Positions 56,170 to 64,000 of a stretch of 64,000 nt of DNA are shown here, piece after piece (within the stretch, counting starts at the first letter, position 1; each line of letters opens with the position of its first letter). The DNA is from an uncultured Pelagibacteraceae bacterium (GTDB taxonomy: Bacteria; Pseudomonadota; Alphaproteobacteria; Pelagibacterales; Pelagibacteraceae): NCBI GenBank assembly GCA_902530215.1, contig CABZZR010000006.1, positions 1 through 64,000 of the forward strand, read 5' to 3'. The position numbers were made by a program, and so were the translations under genes. The notes beneath the pieces were generated by a model, which saw nothing but the letters and a program-made list of their open reading frames with translations, did not search any database and was not told the origin of the DNA.

Positions 56170-56796
56170 TTAAATTAAAGGAATTTTTTCACCTTTTTTC
56201 AGACAATCGTAACCCTTTATTACTGCTTCTCTTTCTGAAATTTTTTTGTACCAGTTGGTTAAATATTTAAAATTTTTTATTCCAATATCATGCCAATCAT
56301 GACGAGCTATCCAAGGAAATGTTGCAATATCGGCAATCGAATATTTTTCACCTGCTAAAAAAACTGAAGTTGATAGTTGCGAGTCTAAATCATTGTAAAG
56401 TCTTTTTGCAATATTAAAATATCTTTCTTCACCAAATTTACTTTTTCCCGGATTGTAATGATGAAATTGATGATGTTGACCCAACATTGGACCAATATCT
56501 CCCATTTGAGCCATTAACCATTCGTTAATTTTATTTCTATTTTCAATTTCATAAAATTTTCCGCTTAATTCTGCCAAGTAAATTAAAATAGCACCAGATT
56601 GAGATAAACTAATTTTATTTTTATGATCAATAATAGCGGGTATTTTGCTTAGAGGGCTAATTTTTCTAAAATCTGAATTGAATTGGTCTCCTTTAGAAAG
56701 ATCTATTTCAGTAATCTTATAATCGAAATTTATTTCTTCCAACATAATGGATATTTTTCGTCCATTAGGAGTGTTGGAATAAAATAATTCAATCAC
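56170..56796 (-). CDS. glutathione S-transferase family protein
   Basis: About 208 residues from GTG 56796 (VIELFYSNTPNGRKISIML); longer frames start inside the FNR gene. The N-terminal thioredoxin fold carries SPLSKIPAIIDH (cis-Pro and glutathione contacts) and SQSGAILIYLAEL. The C-terminal helical domain has NEWLMAQMGDIGPMLGQHHQFHHY and YSIADIATFPWI. The order resembles the YfcG/Ure2p-like nu class, which tends to act as disulfide reductase; not certain. It overlaps FNR by 8 bases. Confidence 0.87.
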   Translation of the reverse strand: MIELFYSNTPNGRKISIMLEEINFDYKITEIDLSKGDQFNSDFRKISPLSKIPAIIDHKNKISLSQSGAILIYLAELSGKFYEIENRNKINEWLMAQMGDIGPMLGQHHQFHHYNPGKSKFGEERYFNIAKRLYNDLDSQLSTSVFLAGEKYSIADIATFPWIARHDWHDIGIKNFKYLTNWYKKISEREAVIKGYDCLKKGEKIPLI

Positions 56797-57811
56797 TTTC
56801 TTTAACGCCCAACCTTTCCTGCACTGTTTTAGAAGTCGTGGTATATTCAAATCTATAAGTTTCGTTGGGTCTTGCTATTTTAAAACATCCTCGTGCTGCA
56901 AGAGCACCTTCATGAAAACCTGATAAAATTAACTTTAATTTTCCTGGATATGTACATATATCTCCTATTGCAAAAATCCCCTTTTTATTAGTTTGGAAGT
57001 CTTTGGTGTTCACAGGTATTGTTTTTTTTTCTAAATTTAATCCCCATTCTGCAATAGGACCAAGCTTCATAATTAATCCAAAAAAACCGAGAACATAATC
57101 GGTTTCGATTTTTTCAATTTCTCCAATTTCGTTTTTTATAGTAATTGCATTTATTTTTTTTTCTCCCTCAATCGAATTTAACTGATATGGAGTTTTAATT
57201 TTTAGTTTGCCTTCTTTTTCAAGTTTTTTTGCTATTTCGGCGCTGTGTTCAGCTCCTCTAAATTCATTTCTTCTATGAACCAAAACAACTTTAGAAAATT
57301 TTGATAATTCAATTGCCCAATCTAAAGCTGAGTCACCACCTCCGAAAATGCATACTTTTTTATTTTTAAAATCATTTTTGTTTTTCACAGAATAAAAAAT
57401 ACTTTCATTTTCAAATTTTTCTGCATTTTCAATTCCAAATTTTCTTGGTTCAAAAGATCCTACACCACCAGCAATTATAATATTGGGAGCTATAAAAACT
57501 TTATTCTTGCTAGTTACTATTTTCCAATCGTTATTATCTTGTGTAACTTCTTGAACTCTTTCGTTTAAATGAAAATTAGGTTTAAAAGGTTTAATTTGCT
57601 CTAATAAACTATTGGTTAAACTTTCGCCTGTGCAAACTGGTAAAGCAGGAATATCATATATTGGTTTATCTGGATAAAGTTCTATACACTGCCCGCCTAT
57701 TTTATCTAAGTTATCAACAACTTCAGCTTTAAGGCCAATAATACCTAATTGGTGAACAACAAATAAACCGACCGGCCCAGCTCCAACCACTAACACATCT
57801 GTCTTAATCAT
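56789..57811 (-). CDS. ferredoxin--NADP reductase, thioredoxin-reductase-like type
   Basis: 340 residues. FAD-binding loop VLVVGAGPVGLFVVHQLGIIG, then KIGGQCIELYPDKPIYDIPALP, NADP loop VCIFGGGDSALDWAIEL with VLVHRRNEFRGAEHS, and the C-terminal FAIGDICTYPGKLKLILSGFHEGALAARG. No redox-active CxxC pair is in the central domain, which separates it from thioredoxin reductase. It lies 7 bases downstream of the ferredoxin gene, its likely partner, and overlaps the GST gene. Confidence 0.94.
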   Translation of the reverse strand: MIKTDVLVVGAGPVGLFVVHQLGIIGLKAEVVDNLDKIGGQCIELYPDKPIYDIPALPVCTGESLTNSLLEQIKPFKPNFHLNERVQEVTQDNNDWKIVTSKNKVFIAPNIIIAGGVGSFEPRKFGIENAEKFENESIFYSVKNKNDFKNKKVCIFGGGDSALDWAIELSKFSKVVLVHRRNEFRGAEHSAEIAKKLEKEGKLKIKTPYQLNSIEGEKKINAITIKNEIGEIEKIETDYVLGFFGLIMKLGPIAEWGLNLEKKTIPVNTKDFQTNKKGIFAIGDICTYPGKLKLILSGFHEGALAARGCFKIARPNETYRFEYTTTSKTVQERLGVKESD

Positions 57812-57818
57812 ATTTGGA

Positions 57819-58151
<333 letters not shown>

Positions 58152-58223
58152 TTAAATATATGCTAAATAAAATAATGCAATAGGTAAAATGATGTGTTTT
58201 AATAGTTTTTGAATTTTATACTT

Positions 58224-60119
58224 ATGACTGTTAAATACGATGAAATTTATCAACGATCTATCAAAAATCCTGAGGAATTTTGGTCTGATGTAGCTAATGA
58301 TATATTTTGGTACAAAAAACCGACAAAAATTTTAAATTCTGATAAACCTCCTTTTTACAAATGGTTTCAAGATGGTAAAACGAATACCTGCTATAATGCA
58401 TTGGATCTTCATGTAAAAAATGGAAAAGGCGACAAAGTTGCAATTATTTACGATAGCCCAATTACAAAATCACAAAAAAAAATAAGCTACAATCAATTGA
58501 AAGATCAAGTGTCTCTTTTTGCTGGAGCATTAGTAAATCAAGGAATAAAAAAAGGAGATAGAGTTATTATTTATATGCCAATGATACCTGAGGCAGCAAT
58601 TGCTATGCTTGCGTGTGGAAGGATCGGGGCTATTCATTCAGTTGTCTTTGGTGGTTTTGCAGCAAATGAGCTTGCAAGTAGAATTGATGATTCAAAAGCA
58701 AAAATAATTTTATCCGCTTCCTGTGGTTATGAACCAGGTCGAACCATCGAATATAAGCCATTATTAAAAAAAGCCATAGAACTAGCAAAACATAAACCAG
58801 AAAAATGCATAGTTTACCAAAGAGAAAATTTTAAAGTAGATCTAGATAAAAATGAAGTTGATTGGAACGATGCATTAAAAGATGCAAAACCAGTAGAATG
58901 TGTTGAGATGAATGCAAATGATTATGCTTACATCCTTTATACTTCAGGAACAACAGGTGTTCCAAAAGGAATCGTAAGAGATATAGGTGGACATATAGTT
59001 GCACTTAAATGGACTATGAAAAATATTTACAACATTAATCCAGATGATGTTTGGTGGTCCGCTAGTGATATTGGTTGGATTGTCGGCCATTCCTACATTG
59101 TTTATGGCCCATTATTTTATGGATGTACAACAGTACTATTTGAGGGAAAGCCTGTAGGTACACCTGATGCTGGAGTCTTTTGGAGAATTATTTCTGAACA
59201 CAAAGTAAAATCACTTTTTACTGCTCCCACAGCATTTCGTGCAATTAAAAAGGAAGATCCTAATGGAAATTTCTTTAAAAAATATGATCTATCTTCATTT
59301 CAATCTTTATTCCTTGCGGGGGAAAGAGCTGACCCAGATACATTAAAATGGGCAGAAGGTTTATTAAAAGTTCCAGTCATTGACCATTGGTGGCAAACAG
59401 AAACGAGTTGGGCAATCAGTGCAAACTGTGCAGGAATAGAATTAGAAAAAACAAAATACGGATCTGCGTGTAAACCTGTTCCGGGTTATGATGTAAAAAT
59501 ATTAAAGAGTGACGGTAAAGAAGCTAAACCAAATGAAATGGGTGATGTAGTTGTTAAACTTCCGCTTCCCCCAGGAACCTTTCCAACACTTTGGGGTGCC
59601 GATCAAAGATATAAAGAAACTTATATGTCAAACTATCCTGGTTACTATCAAACGTATGATGCAGGACATATTGATGAAGATGGTTACGTTTGGATTATGT
59701 CACGAACAGACGACATTATTAATGTTGCCGGCCATAGATTATCGACGGGCGCTATGGAAGAAGTTTTAGCAGAACATAAAGATGTTGCAGAATGTGCAGT
59801 GTTAGGAATTGCAGATAAATTAAAAGGACAATTACCCATTGGTTTATTAACACTTAAAGCTGGTGTCACAAAAAAACATGAAGATATTTCAAAAGAATGC
59901 GTGCAAATGATTAGACAAAAAATTGGTCCCGTTGCAGCTTTTAAAACTGCAATTGTTATAAAAAGACTACCTAAAACAAGGTCAGGTAAAATCCTAAGAG
60001 GAACTGTTAGAAAAATTGCCGATGGTGAAACATATAAAATGCCCGCAACTATCGATGATCCTGCTATTTTAGAAGAAATTAAAGAAGATCTAAAAAAAAA
60101 TAATATTTTAAAATCTTAA
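58224..60119 (+). CDS. prpE: propionyl-CoA synthetase (acetyl-CoA synthetase-like)
   Basis: Acid:CoA ligase through an acyl-adenylate. About 631 residues from ATG 58224 (MTVKYDEIYQRSIKNPEEFW); a TTG at 58209 is an unlikely alternative. ANL motifs: YILYTSGTTGVPKGIVRD (A3), DHWWQTETSWAISANC (A5), WIMSRTDDIINVAGHRLSTGAMEE (A8) and the lysine in PKTRSGKILRGTVRKIA (A10). The segment GRTIEYKPLLKKAIELA is more like PrpE/ACSS3 than Acs, favouring propionate. Its end overlaps pyrC by 12 bases. Confidence 0.92.
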   Translation: MTVKYDEIYQRSIKNPEEFWSDVANDIFWYKKPTKILNSDKPPFYKWFQDGKTNTCYNALDLHVKNGKGDKVAIIYDSPITKSQKKISYNQLKDQVSLFAGALVNQGIKKGDRVIIYMPMIPEAAIAMLACGRIGAIHSVVFGGFAANELASRIDDSKAKIILSASCGYEPGRTIEYKPLLKKAIELAKHKPEKCIVYQRENFKVDLDKNEVDWNDALKDAKPVECVEMNANDYAYILYTSGTTGVPKGIVRDIGGHIVALKWTMKNIYNINPDDVWWSASDIGWIVGHSYIVYGPLFYGCTTVLFEGKPVGTPDAGVFWRIISEHKVKSLFTAPTAFRAIKKEDPNGNFFKKYDLSSFQSLFLAGERADPDTLKWAEGLLKVPVIDHWWQTETSWAISANCAGIELEKTKYGSACKPVPGYDVKILKSDGKEAKPNEMGDVVVKLPLPPGTFPTLWGADQRYKETYMSNYPGYYQTYDAGHIDEDGYVWIMSRTDDIINVAGHRLSTGAMEEVLAEHKDVAECAVLGIADKLKGQLPIGLLTLKAGVTKKHEDISKECVQMIRQKIGPVAAFKTAIVIKRLPKTRSGKILRGTVRKIADGETYKMPATIDDPAILEEIKEDLKKNNILKS

Positions 60120-61424
60120 CGGTTTACCATTAGCTTTTTCAATAAGCTTACCATCCCAAACAATTGCTTTTCCATTTACAATCGTTCCTAAAGGAAAGCC
60201 TTTTACTTCATAACCATCAAATGGTGTCCAACCACATTTACTTGCAATCCATTCGTTTTTAATAACTTTTTTCATATTCATATCTACAATGGTTAAATCA
60301 GCATCATATCCTTCTTTGATGTAACCTTTATTTTTTATTCCAAAAATTCTTACTGGATTTTCACAAACTAATTTTATGAATTGGTTTAGAGTTAATTTAT
60401 TATTGTTTATATGATTAAGCATAAGCGGAACAAGCGTCTGAACTCCTGGCATTCCTGATGGAGTTTGAGGATATTCCTTCTTTTTAGCTTCTAAACTATG
60501 GGGAGCGTGATCTGAACCAATCGTATCAACCACACTATCCTTTACAGCTTTCCAAAGCATATCTTGGTGTTTCTTTTCTCTAATAGGAGGGTTCATTTGC
60601 GCAAGCGACCCCAGCAACTTGTAACACTGGGGAGCACTTATCGTTAAGTGTTGTGGCGTAATTTCAAAGCTTACATTGCCTTTATATCTTGATAAAAATT
60701 CAACTTCTTCTTTCGTAGTTATATGTAGAACATGAATTTTTTTATTATAACGTTCTGCAATCTTCACCACTCTTCTAGTTGAAGACATTGCACATTCTTC
60801 ATTTCTCCATACTGGATGAGAATTAACATCTCCTTTTTTTATGAATTTTTTTCTAAGATTTAAAATGTCTTCATCTTCTGAATGTATGGCAACAACTTTA
60901 GAACTATTTGAAATAACTTTTTCGATATCTTTTTCATCTTTAACTAAAAGATTTCCTGTGGAAGAGCCTGCAAACAATTTTACTCCACAACATCCTTCGA
61001 GTTGATCTACTCTTTGTAAATCTTCCATATTTTGTGGAGTTGCACCGAAATAAAAAGCATAATTAGAAAACATTCTATTTTTGGCTAAACTAAGTTTTTT
61101 GTTAAATTCAGTTTGGTTGGATGTTGGTGGATTCGTGTTTGGCATCTCAAATACTGAAGTGACCCCACCTAAAACAGCAGCTTTGCTTCCTGATTCTAAA
61201 TCTTCTACATCTGTGGATCCAGGTTCTCTAAAATGAACCTGTGTATCTATTATACCCGGTAAAATAGTAAGATTACTTGCGTCTAAAACTTTTGCACCCG
61301 AAGTTTCTGTAATTTTGTCGATACTTTTTATAACGCCACCAGAAATTCCAATATCACTAGTTATTAATTGATTATTGATAAAGCATTTGCCATTTTTCAA
61401 AATAAGATCAAAAGTAGCAGGCAT
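60108..61424 (-). CDS. pyrC: dihydroorotase family amidohydrolase
   Basis: Pyrimidine ring closure between carbamoyl-aspartate and dihydroorotate. 438 residues, class I-like. Landmarks: ILPGIIDTQVHFREPGSTDVEDLE, VFEMPNTNP, GVKLFAGSSTGN (bridging lysine), AIHSEDED, IHVLHITTKEE, and DTIGSDHAPHS (catalytic Asp). The usual first metal motif HxH is QVH here, a change I associate with many alphaproteobacterial members of this group. Allantoinase or hydantoinase activity is the alternative. It is divergent from ygfZ and overlaps the end of prpE. Confidence 0.88.
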   Translation of the reverse strand: MPATFDLILKNGKCFINNQLITSDIGISGGVIKSIDKITETSGAKVLDASNLTILPGIIDTQVHFREPGSTDVEDLESGSKAAVLGGVTSVFEMPNTNPPTSNQTEFNKKLSLAKNRMFSNYAFYFGATPQNMEDLQRVDQLEGCCGVKLFAGSSTGNLLVKDEKDIEKVISNSSKVVAIHSEDEDILNLRKKFIKKGDVNSHPVWRNEECAMSSTRRVVKIAERYNKKIHVLHITTKEEVEFLSRYKGNVSFEITPQHLTISAPQCYKLLGSLAQMNPPIREKKHQDMLWKAVKDSVVDTIGSDHAPHSLEAKKKEYPQTPSGMPGVQTLVPLMLNHINNNKLTLNQFIKLVCENPVRIFGIKNKGYIKEGYDADLTIVDMNMKKVIKNEWIASKCGWTPFDGYEVKGFPLGTIVNGKAIVWDGKLIEKANGKPLRF

Positions 61425-61466
61425 TCTTGAAGTATTTAATATATTATAGATTTAGAATTTGCAAAT

Positions 61467-62357
61467 ATGGAAAAAAATGAAGTTATAACTCTTGAAGATA
61501 GAGGATTTATACAGGTCAAAGGTACTGAAGCAAAAGACTTTTTACAGAATATAGTAACTAACGACATAGAAAAAGTAACAGATAAATTAACAATTTTTTC
61601 TTCAATATTAACTCCCCAAGGTAAATATTTATTTGATTTTTGCATTATAAAATTAAAAGATAGCTATCTTCTTGAGTGTGAAAAAAAATCAACATCAGAA
61701 ATTATAAAACTTCTAAGTTTTTATAAATTGAGGTCAAAAATTGATCTGGTTGATTTAAGTGAAAAATATGTTGCTGCTGTAATATCTATAGAAAAATTTA
61801 AGGAAATTGAAGATTCTGAAATATTAGTAGGCAAAAGAATAAACTATCGAGATGGTCCTGTTTATATAGATCCAAGAAATATTAATTTAGGTGCAAAAAT
61901 AATATCAAAACTTGAAAATATATATCTTACAATTAAAAAATTGAATTTAACTATTTGTGATAAAAAAAAATATTATAATAAAAGCTTTGAATTAGGAATA
62001 CCTCAAATGGATTTAGATAAATTAAGAGATAAAATTTTTGGTATTGAAAATAATTTAGATGAATTAAAAGGAATTGATTTTAAAAAAGGATGTTATGTAG
62101 GACAAGAAAATACATCAAGAATTAAGTTAAAAAATAAACTTAGAAGAAGAATACTACCTGTACACAAGATTGATGGAGAAATTTCTGAAAACGACATAAT
62201 TAAATATAAAGATAATGAAATTGGGAAAGTTTTGATAGGCAGACCTTATTCATTTGCTTTAATTAAAGTTGTAGACCCTGATTTAAAAGAATTTAGCAAC
62301 AAAGAACTTATTTGTGGAAATTCAAAAGTTAAGATATTAAAACCTGATTGGATTTAA
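61467..62357 (+). CDS. ygfZ: folate-binding YgfZ/GcvT-like protein
   Basis: 296 residues. Folate-dependent protein that helps Fe-S cluster biogenesis and repair. It has the family hallmark KGCYVGQENTSRIKLKNK near residues 209-226 (K-G-C-[YF]-x-G-Q-E) and the N-terminal FIQVKGTEAKDFLQNIVTNDIEKV. LTPQGKYLFDFCIIKL is the folate-proximal part. The stop shares TTAA with the convergent transporter gene. Confidence 0.93.
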   Translation: MEKNEVITLEDRGFIQVKGTEAKDFLQNIVTNDIEKVTDKLTIFSSILTPQGKYLFDFCIIKLKDSYLLECEKKSTSEIIKLLSFYKLRSKIDLVDLSEKYVAAVISIEKFKEIEDSEILVGKRINYRDGPVYIDPRNINLGAKIISKLENIYLTIKKLNLTICDKKKYYNKSFELGIPQMDLDKLRDKIFGIENNLDELKGIDFKKGCYVGQENTSRIKLKNKLRRRILPVHKIDGEISENDIIKYKDNEIGKVLIGRPYSFALIKVVDPDLKEFSNKELICGNSKVKILKPDWI

Positions 62358-62971
62358 TTAAAAAAATTAAATATATTTATCAAAACATAAAAAGATAAAG
62401 TAAACATAAATAATATTATAAATATATTTATTATTTTCCAAATTTTTACAGTTTTAAGAAAATTTGATAAAAATTTAGACATATATCCAATTATAAAAAA
62501 AAATATAAAAGAAGCAATTGAAGCTCCAATACCAAAATAAATCTTTTGAATAAGTGCAAAATCTTTAGAAAAATTTCCTAAAAAAAATACGGTATCAGAA
62601 TAAACGTGTGGATTAAGATAAGTGAAACCTAGCGTTTTTGAAATAACTGCTGATATTGAATACTTAAATTTTTTAATATTTAAATTAAACTTATGTATTT
62701 CAGTGTAAATTTTAACTCTTATAAAGTTTAATAAAAAAATCAAAAGTAATATATTTAATATCATTTCGATTAATGGCGTAAAAAAATATTGAAAATAATT
62801 AAATATGAAAATTCCCAAAAAGATTAATAAAAAATCTGATACAGCACAAATTAAACAAACAATGAAAACAAATTCTTTTTTAAGGCCCTGCTCTATAACA
62901 AATATATTTTGGGCCCCTATTGCTAAAATTAAACTTAATCCTGTTATAAAACCTAATATTAAATAAGTCAT
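62354..62971 (-). CDS. LysE/ArgO family amino acid exporter
   Basis: 205 residues with six hydrophobic helices. N-terminal signature MTYLILGFITGLSLILAIGAQNIFVIEQGLK is typical of LysE (in parts: GFITGLSLILAIGAQN, IEQGLKKEFVFIV). A further motif FTYLNPHVYSDTVFFLG lies near residue 115. Likely substrate is a basic amino acid such as lysine or arginine; this is by family. It is downstream of the tRNA-Leu on the same strand. Confidence 0.88.
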   Translation of the reverse strand: MTYLILGFITGLSLILAIGAQNIFVIEQGLKKEFVFIVCLICAVSDFLLIFLGIFIFNYFQYFFTPLIEMILNILLLIFLLNFIRVKIYTEIHKFNLNIKKFKYSISAVISKTLGFTYLNPHVYSDTVFFLGNFSKDFALIQKIYFGIGASIASFIFFFIIGYMSKFLSNFLKTVKIWKIINIFIILFMFTLSFYVLINIFNFFN

Positions 62972-62978
62972 AATAATC

Positions 62979-63064
62979 TGGTGCGGCTAGAGAGACTCGA
63001 ACTCTCACTGGGAAACCCCACTTGGCCCTCAACCAAGCCTGTCTACCAATTCCAGCATAGCCGC
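62979..63064 (-). tRNA. tRNA-Leu (anticodon GAG)
   Basis: Reading leftwards the acceptor 5' strand GCGGCTA (63064-63058) pairs with TAGCCGC (62989-62983), followed by discriminator A and an encoded CCA (62981-62979). The anticodon stem CTTGG/CCAAG encloses the loop TTGAGGG, giving anticodon GAG. The T-arm contains GTTCGAGTC and the variable arm is long, as in class II tRNA-Leu. Confidence 0.95.
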
Positions 63065-63073
63065 ATGTGCGTC

Positions 63074-63102
63074 ACAATAAATGAATGACAAATTATGTTC
63101 AA
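63074..63102 (-). promoter_or_regulatory. possible promoter of the tRNA-Leu gene
   Basis: On the minus strand TTGAAC (63102-63097), 17-base spacer, TATTGT (63079-63074). Transcription would start near 63067, two or three bases before the mature 5' end. It overlaps the leader of the divergent nadA. Confidence 0.4.
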
Positions 63103-63118
63103 GTTGGTAGATTTTATT

Positions 63119-64000
63119 ATGGAAATAAATGACCAAATAAAAAAGGAAACTGATCCAATTTTTGAAAAAGTTTCTAACGTTATTCCTAGAATTGAGTGGG
63201 CCTTTCACGCACCTCTAGTACACAAAATTAATGCATTAAAAAAAGAGAAAAATGCAGTTGTCTTAGCTCACAATTATCAAACCCCAGAAATTTTTCATGG
63301 AATTGCTGACATTGCAGCTGATTCTTTGGCGCTAGCAGTTGAAGCGGAAAAAACAGATGCTGATATTATTATTTTATGCGGTGTGCATTTTATGGCTGAA
63401 ACTGCAAAGTTAATAAATCCGACAAAAAAAGTTTTGTTGCCAGATATGGGTGCAGGATGTTCTTTGGCAGCATCTATTACCGGAAAAGATGTTAGAATGC
63501 TTAAAGAAAAATATCCTGGCGTACCAGTTGTAAGTTATGTAAATACATCGGCAGAAGTTAAGGCGGAGTCCGACATCTGTTGTACTTCGGCCAATGCTGT
63601 TAAGGTTGTTGAATCTCTTGGTGCGGATAAAGTCATCTTTTTGCCTGACCAATACATGGCAAAATATGTACAATCAAAAACAAAAGTTCAAATTATATCG
63701 TGGGTGGGAACTTGTATAGTGCATGAAAAATTCAGTGCTCAAGAAATAAAAGATATAAAAAAACAAAATCCTGATATCAAAGTTCTTACTCATCCAGAAT
63801 GTACACCCGAAGTAATTGCTGCTTCAGATTTTACTGGGTCTACGTCGGGTATGAGTAAATATGTTAAGAATAATCAACCAAAAAAAGTTATGTTAGTAAC
63901 AGAATGCTCAATGAGCGATAATGTTCAGGTAGATAATCCTAATGTTCAATTTATTAGACCGTGTAACTTATGTCCGTACATGAAGTCAATTAGTTTGCCA
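63119..64000 (+). CDS. nadA: quinolinate synthase NadA (cut by window end)
   Basis: Condenses iminoaspartate with DHAP to quinolinate for NAD synthesis, with a [4Fe-4S] cluster. 294 codons to the edge. Landmarks: [48 protein letters not shown] (split: [29 protein letters not shown]), cluster cysteines in MGAGCSLA and [33 protein letters not shown], and near the end [15 protein letters not shown] with the third ligand. I use ATG 63119 ([13 protein letters not shown]); an in-frame ATG at 63095 is possible. Confidence 0.95.
   Translation, partial: MEINDQIKKETDPIFEKVSNVIPRIEWAFHAPLVHKINALKKEKNAVVLAHNYQTPEIFHGIADIAADSLALAVEAEKTDADIIILCGVHFMAETAKLINPTKKVLLPDMGAGCSLAASITGKDVRMLKEKYPGVPVVSYVNTSAEVKAESDICCTSANAVKVVESLGADKVIFLPDQYMAKYVQSKTKVQIISWVGTCIVHEKFSAQEIKDIKKQNPDIKVLTHPECTPEVIAASDFTGSTSGMSKYVKNNQPKKVMLVTECSMSDNVQVDNPNVQFIRPCNLCPYMKSISLP

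Noticed and set aside
63410-63673. Open frame on the minus strand opposite nadA
   Set aside because: It is antisense to highly conserved NadA motifs and has no family resemblance or sensible start.

Overview
The window is a compact, very AT-rich bacterial chromosome segment that reads as Alphaproteobacteria, most likely SAR11 (Pelagibacterales). The grounds are the lysine-, asparagine- and isoleucine-rich proteins, the almost complete lack of intergenic DNA, and alphaproteobacterial gene neighbourhoods: NDUFA12-DUF2155-accC-accB-aroQ, fabD-fabG-acpP-gmk, pepA|lptF-lptG-lptD-surA-pdxA-ksgA, rpsF-rpsR-rplI-dnaB, cvpA-purF and fdx-FNR. The taxonomic call rests on pattern recognition; no search or base count was run. 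No gap between genes exceeds about 200 bases, and I see no insertion sequence, prophage, CRISPR array or rRNA.

Layout. 0-16 kb: the 3' end of a DUF2066 gene, hda, aspS, a stand-alone NrdJ C-terminal-like protein, complex I accessory NDUFA12, DUF2155, the biotin carboxylase pair accCB with aroQ, thiSG, a cysteine-free RNase E/G, PBP1A, prfB with its +1 recoding site, an AsmA-like protein, and the 3' third of tyrS. Near 15.98 kb the tyrS frame breaks directly into the 5' part of a DUF2066 gene on the same strand. 16-28 kb: purM-purN, ndk, pepA and the LPS-assembly/pyridoxal/KsgA cluster against gmk. 28-37 kb: fatty acid synthesis genes, S6-S18-L9, dnaB, an MMPL exporter, cvpA-purF. 37-50 kb: bamB with a YfgM-like partner, panB, rlmE, a glycosyltransferase joined to pssA-psd, icd, alaS, recA, tolC. 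50-56 kb: a more accessory stretch with a GLYK-type kinase, a GFA-family protein, SOS-controlled umuDC, and two membrane glycosyltransferase genes. 56-64 kb: dksA, GST, FNR, ferredoxin, propionyl-CoA synthetase, dihydroorotase, ygfZ, a LysE exporter, tRNA-Leu(GAG) and a truncated nadA.

The genes are mainly housekeeping: translation (aspS, alaS, prfB, ribosomal proteins), purine and pyrimidine synthesis, lipid and outer-membrane biogenesis, DNA replication and repair, and cofactor synthesis. Recurrent regulation visible in the DNA is limited to a few sigma70-like promoters and LexA-type GAAC-N7-GAAC sites at recA and umuD.

The strongest unusual signal is the broken tyrS/DUF2066 junction. The missing 3' part of DUF2066 is the first thing in the window. 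Inverting bases 1 to about 15,980 would restore an intact DUF2066-hda-aspS operon divergent from purM. That is what a true inversion, a single-cell amplification chimera or a misassembly would each produce. No obviously new multi-gene system was found.
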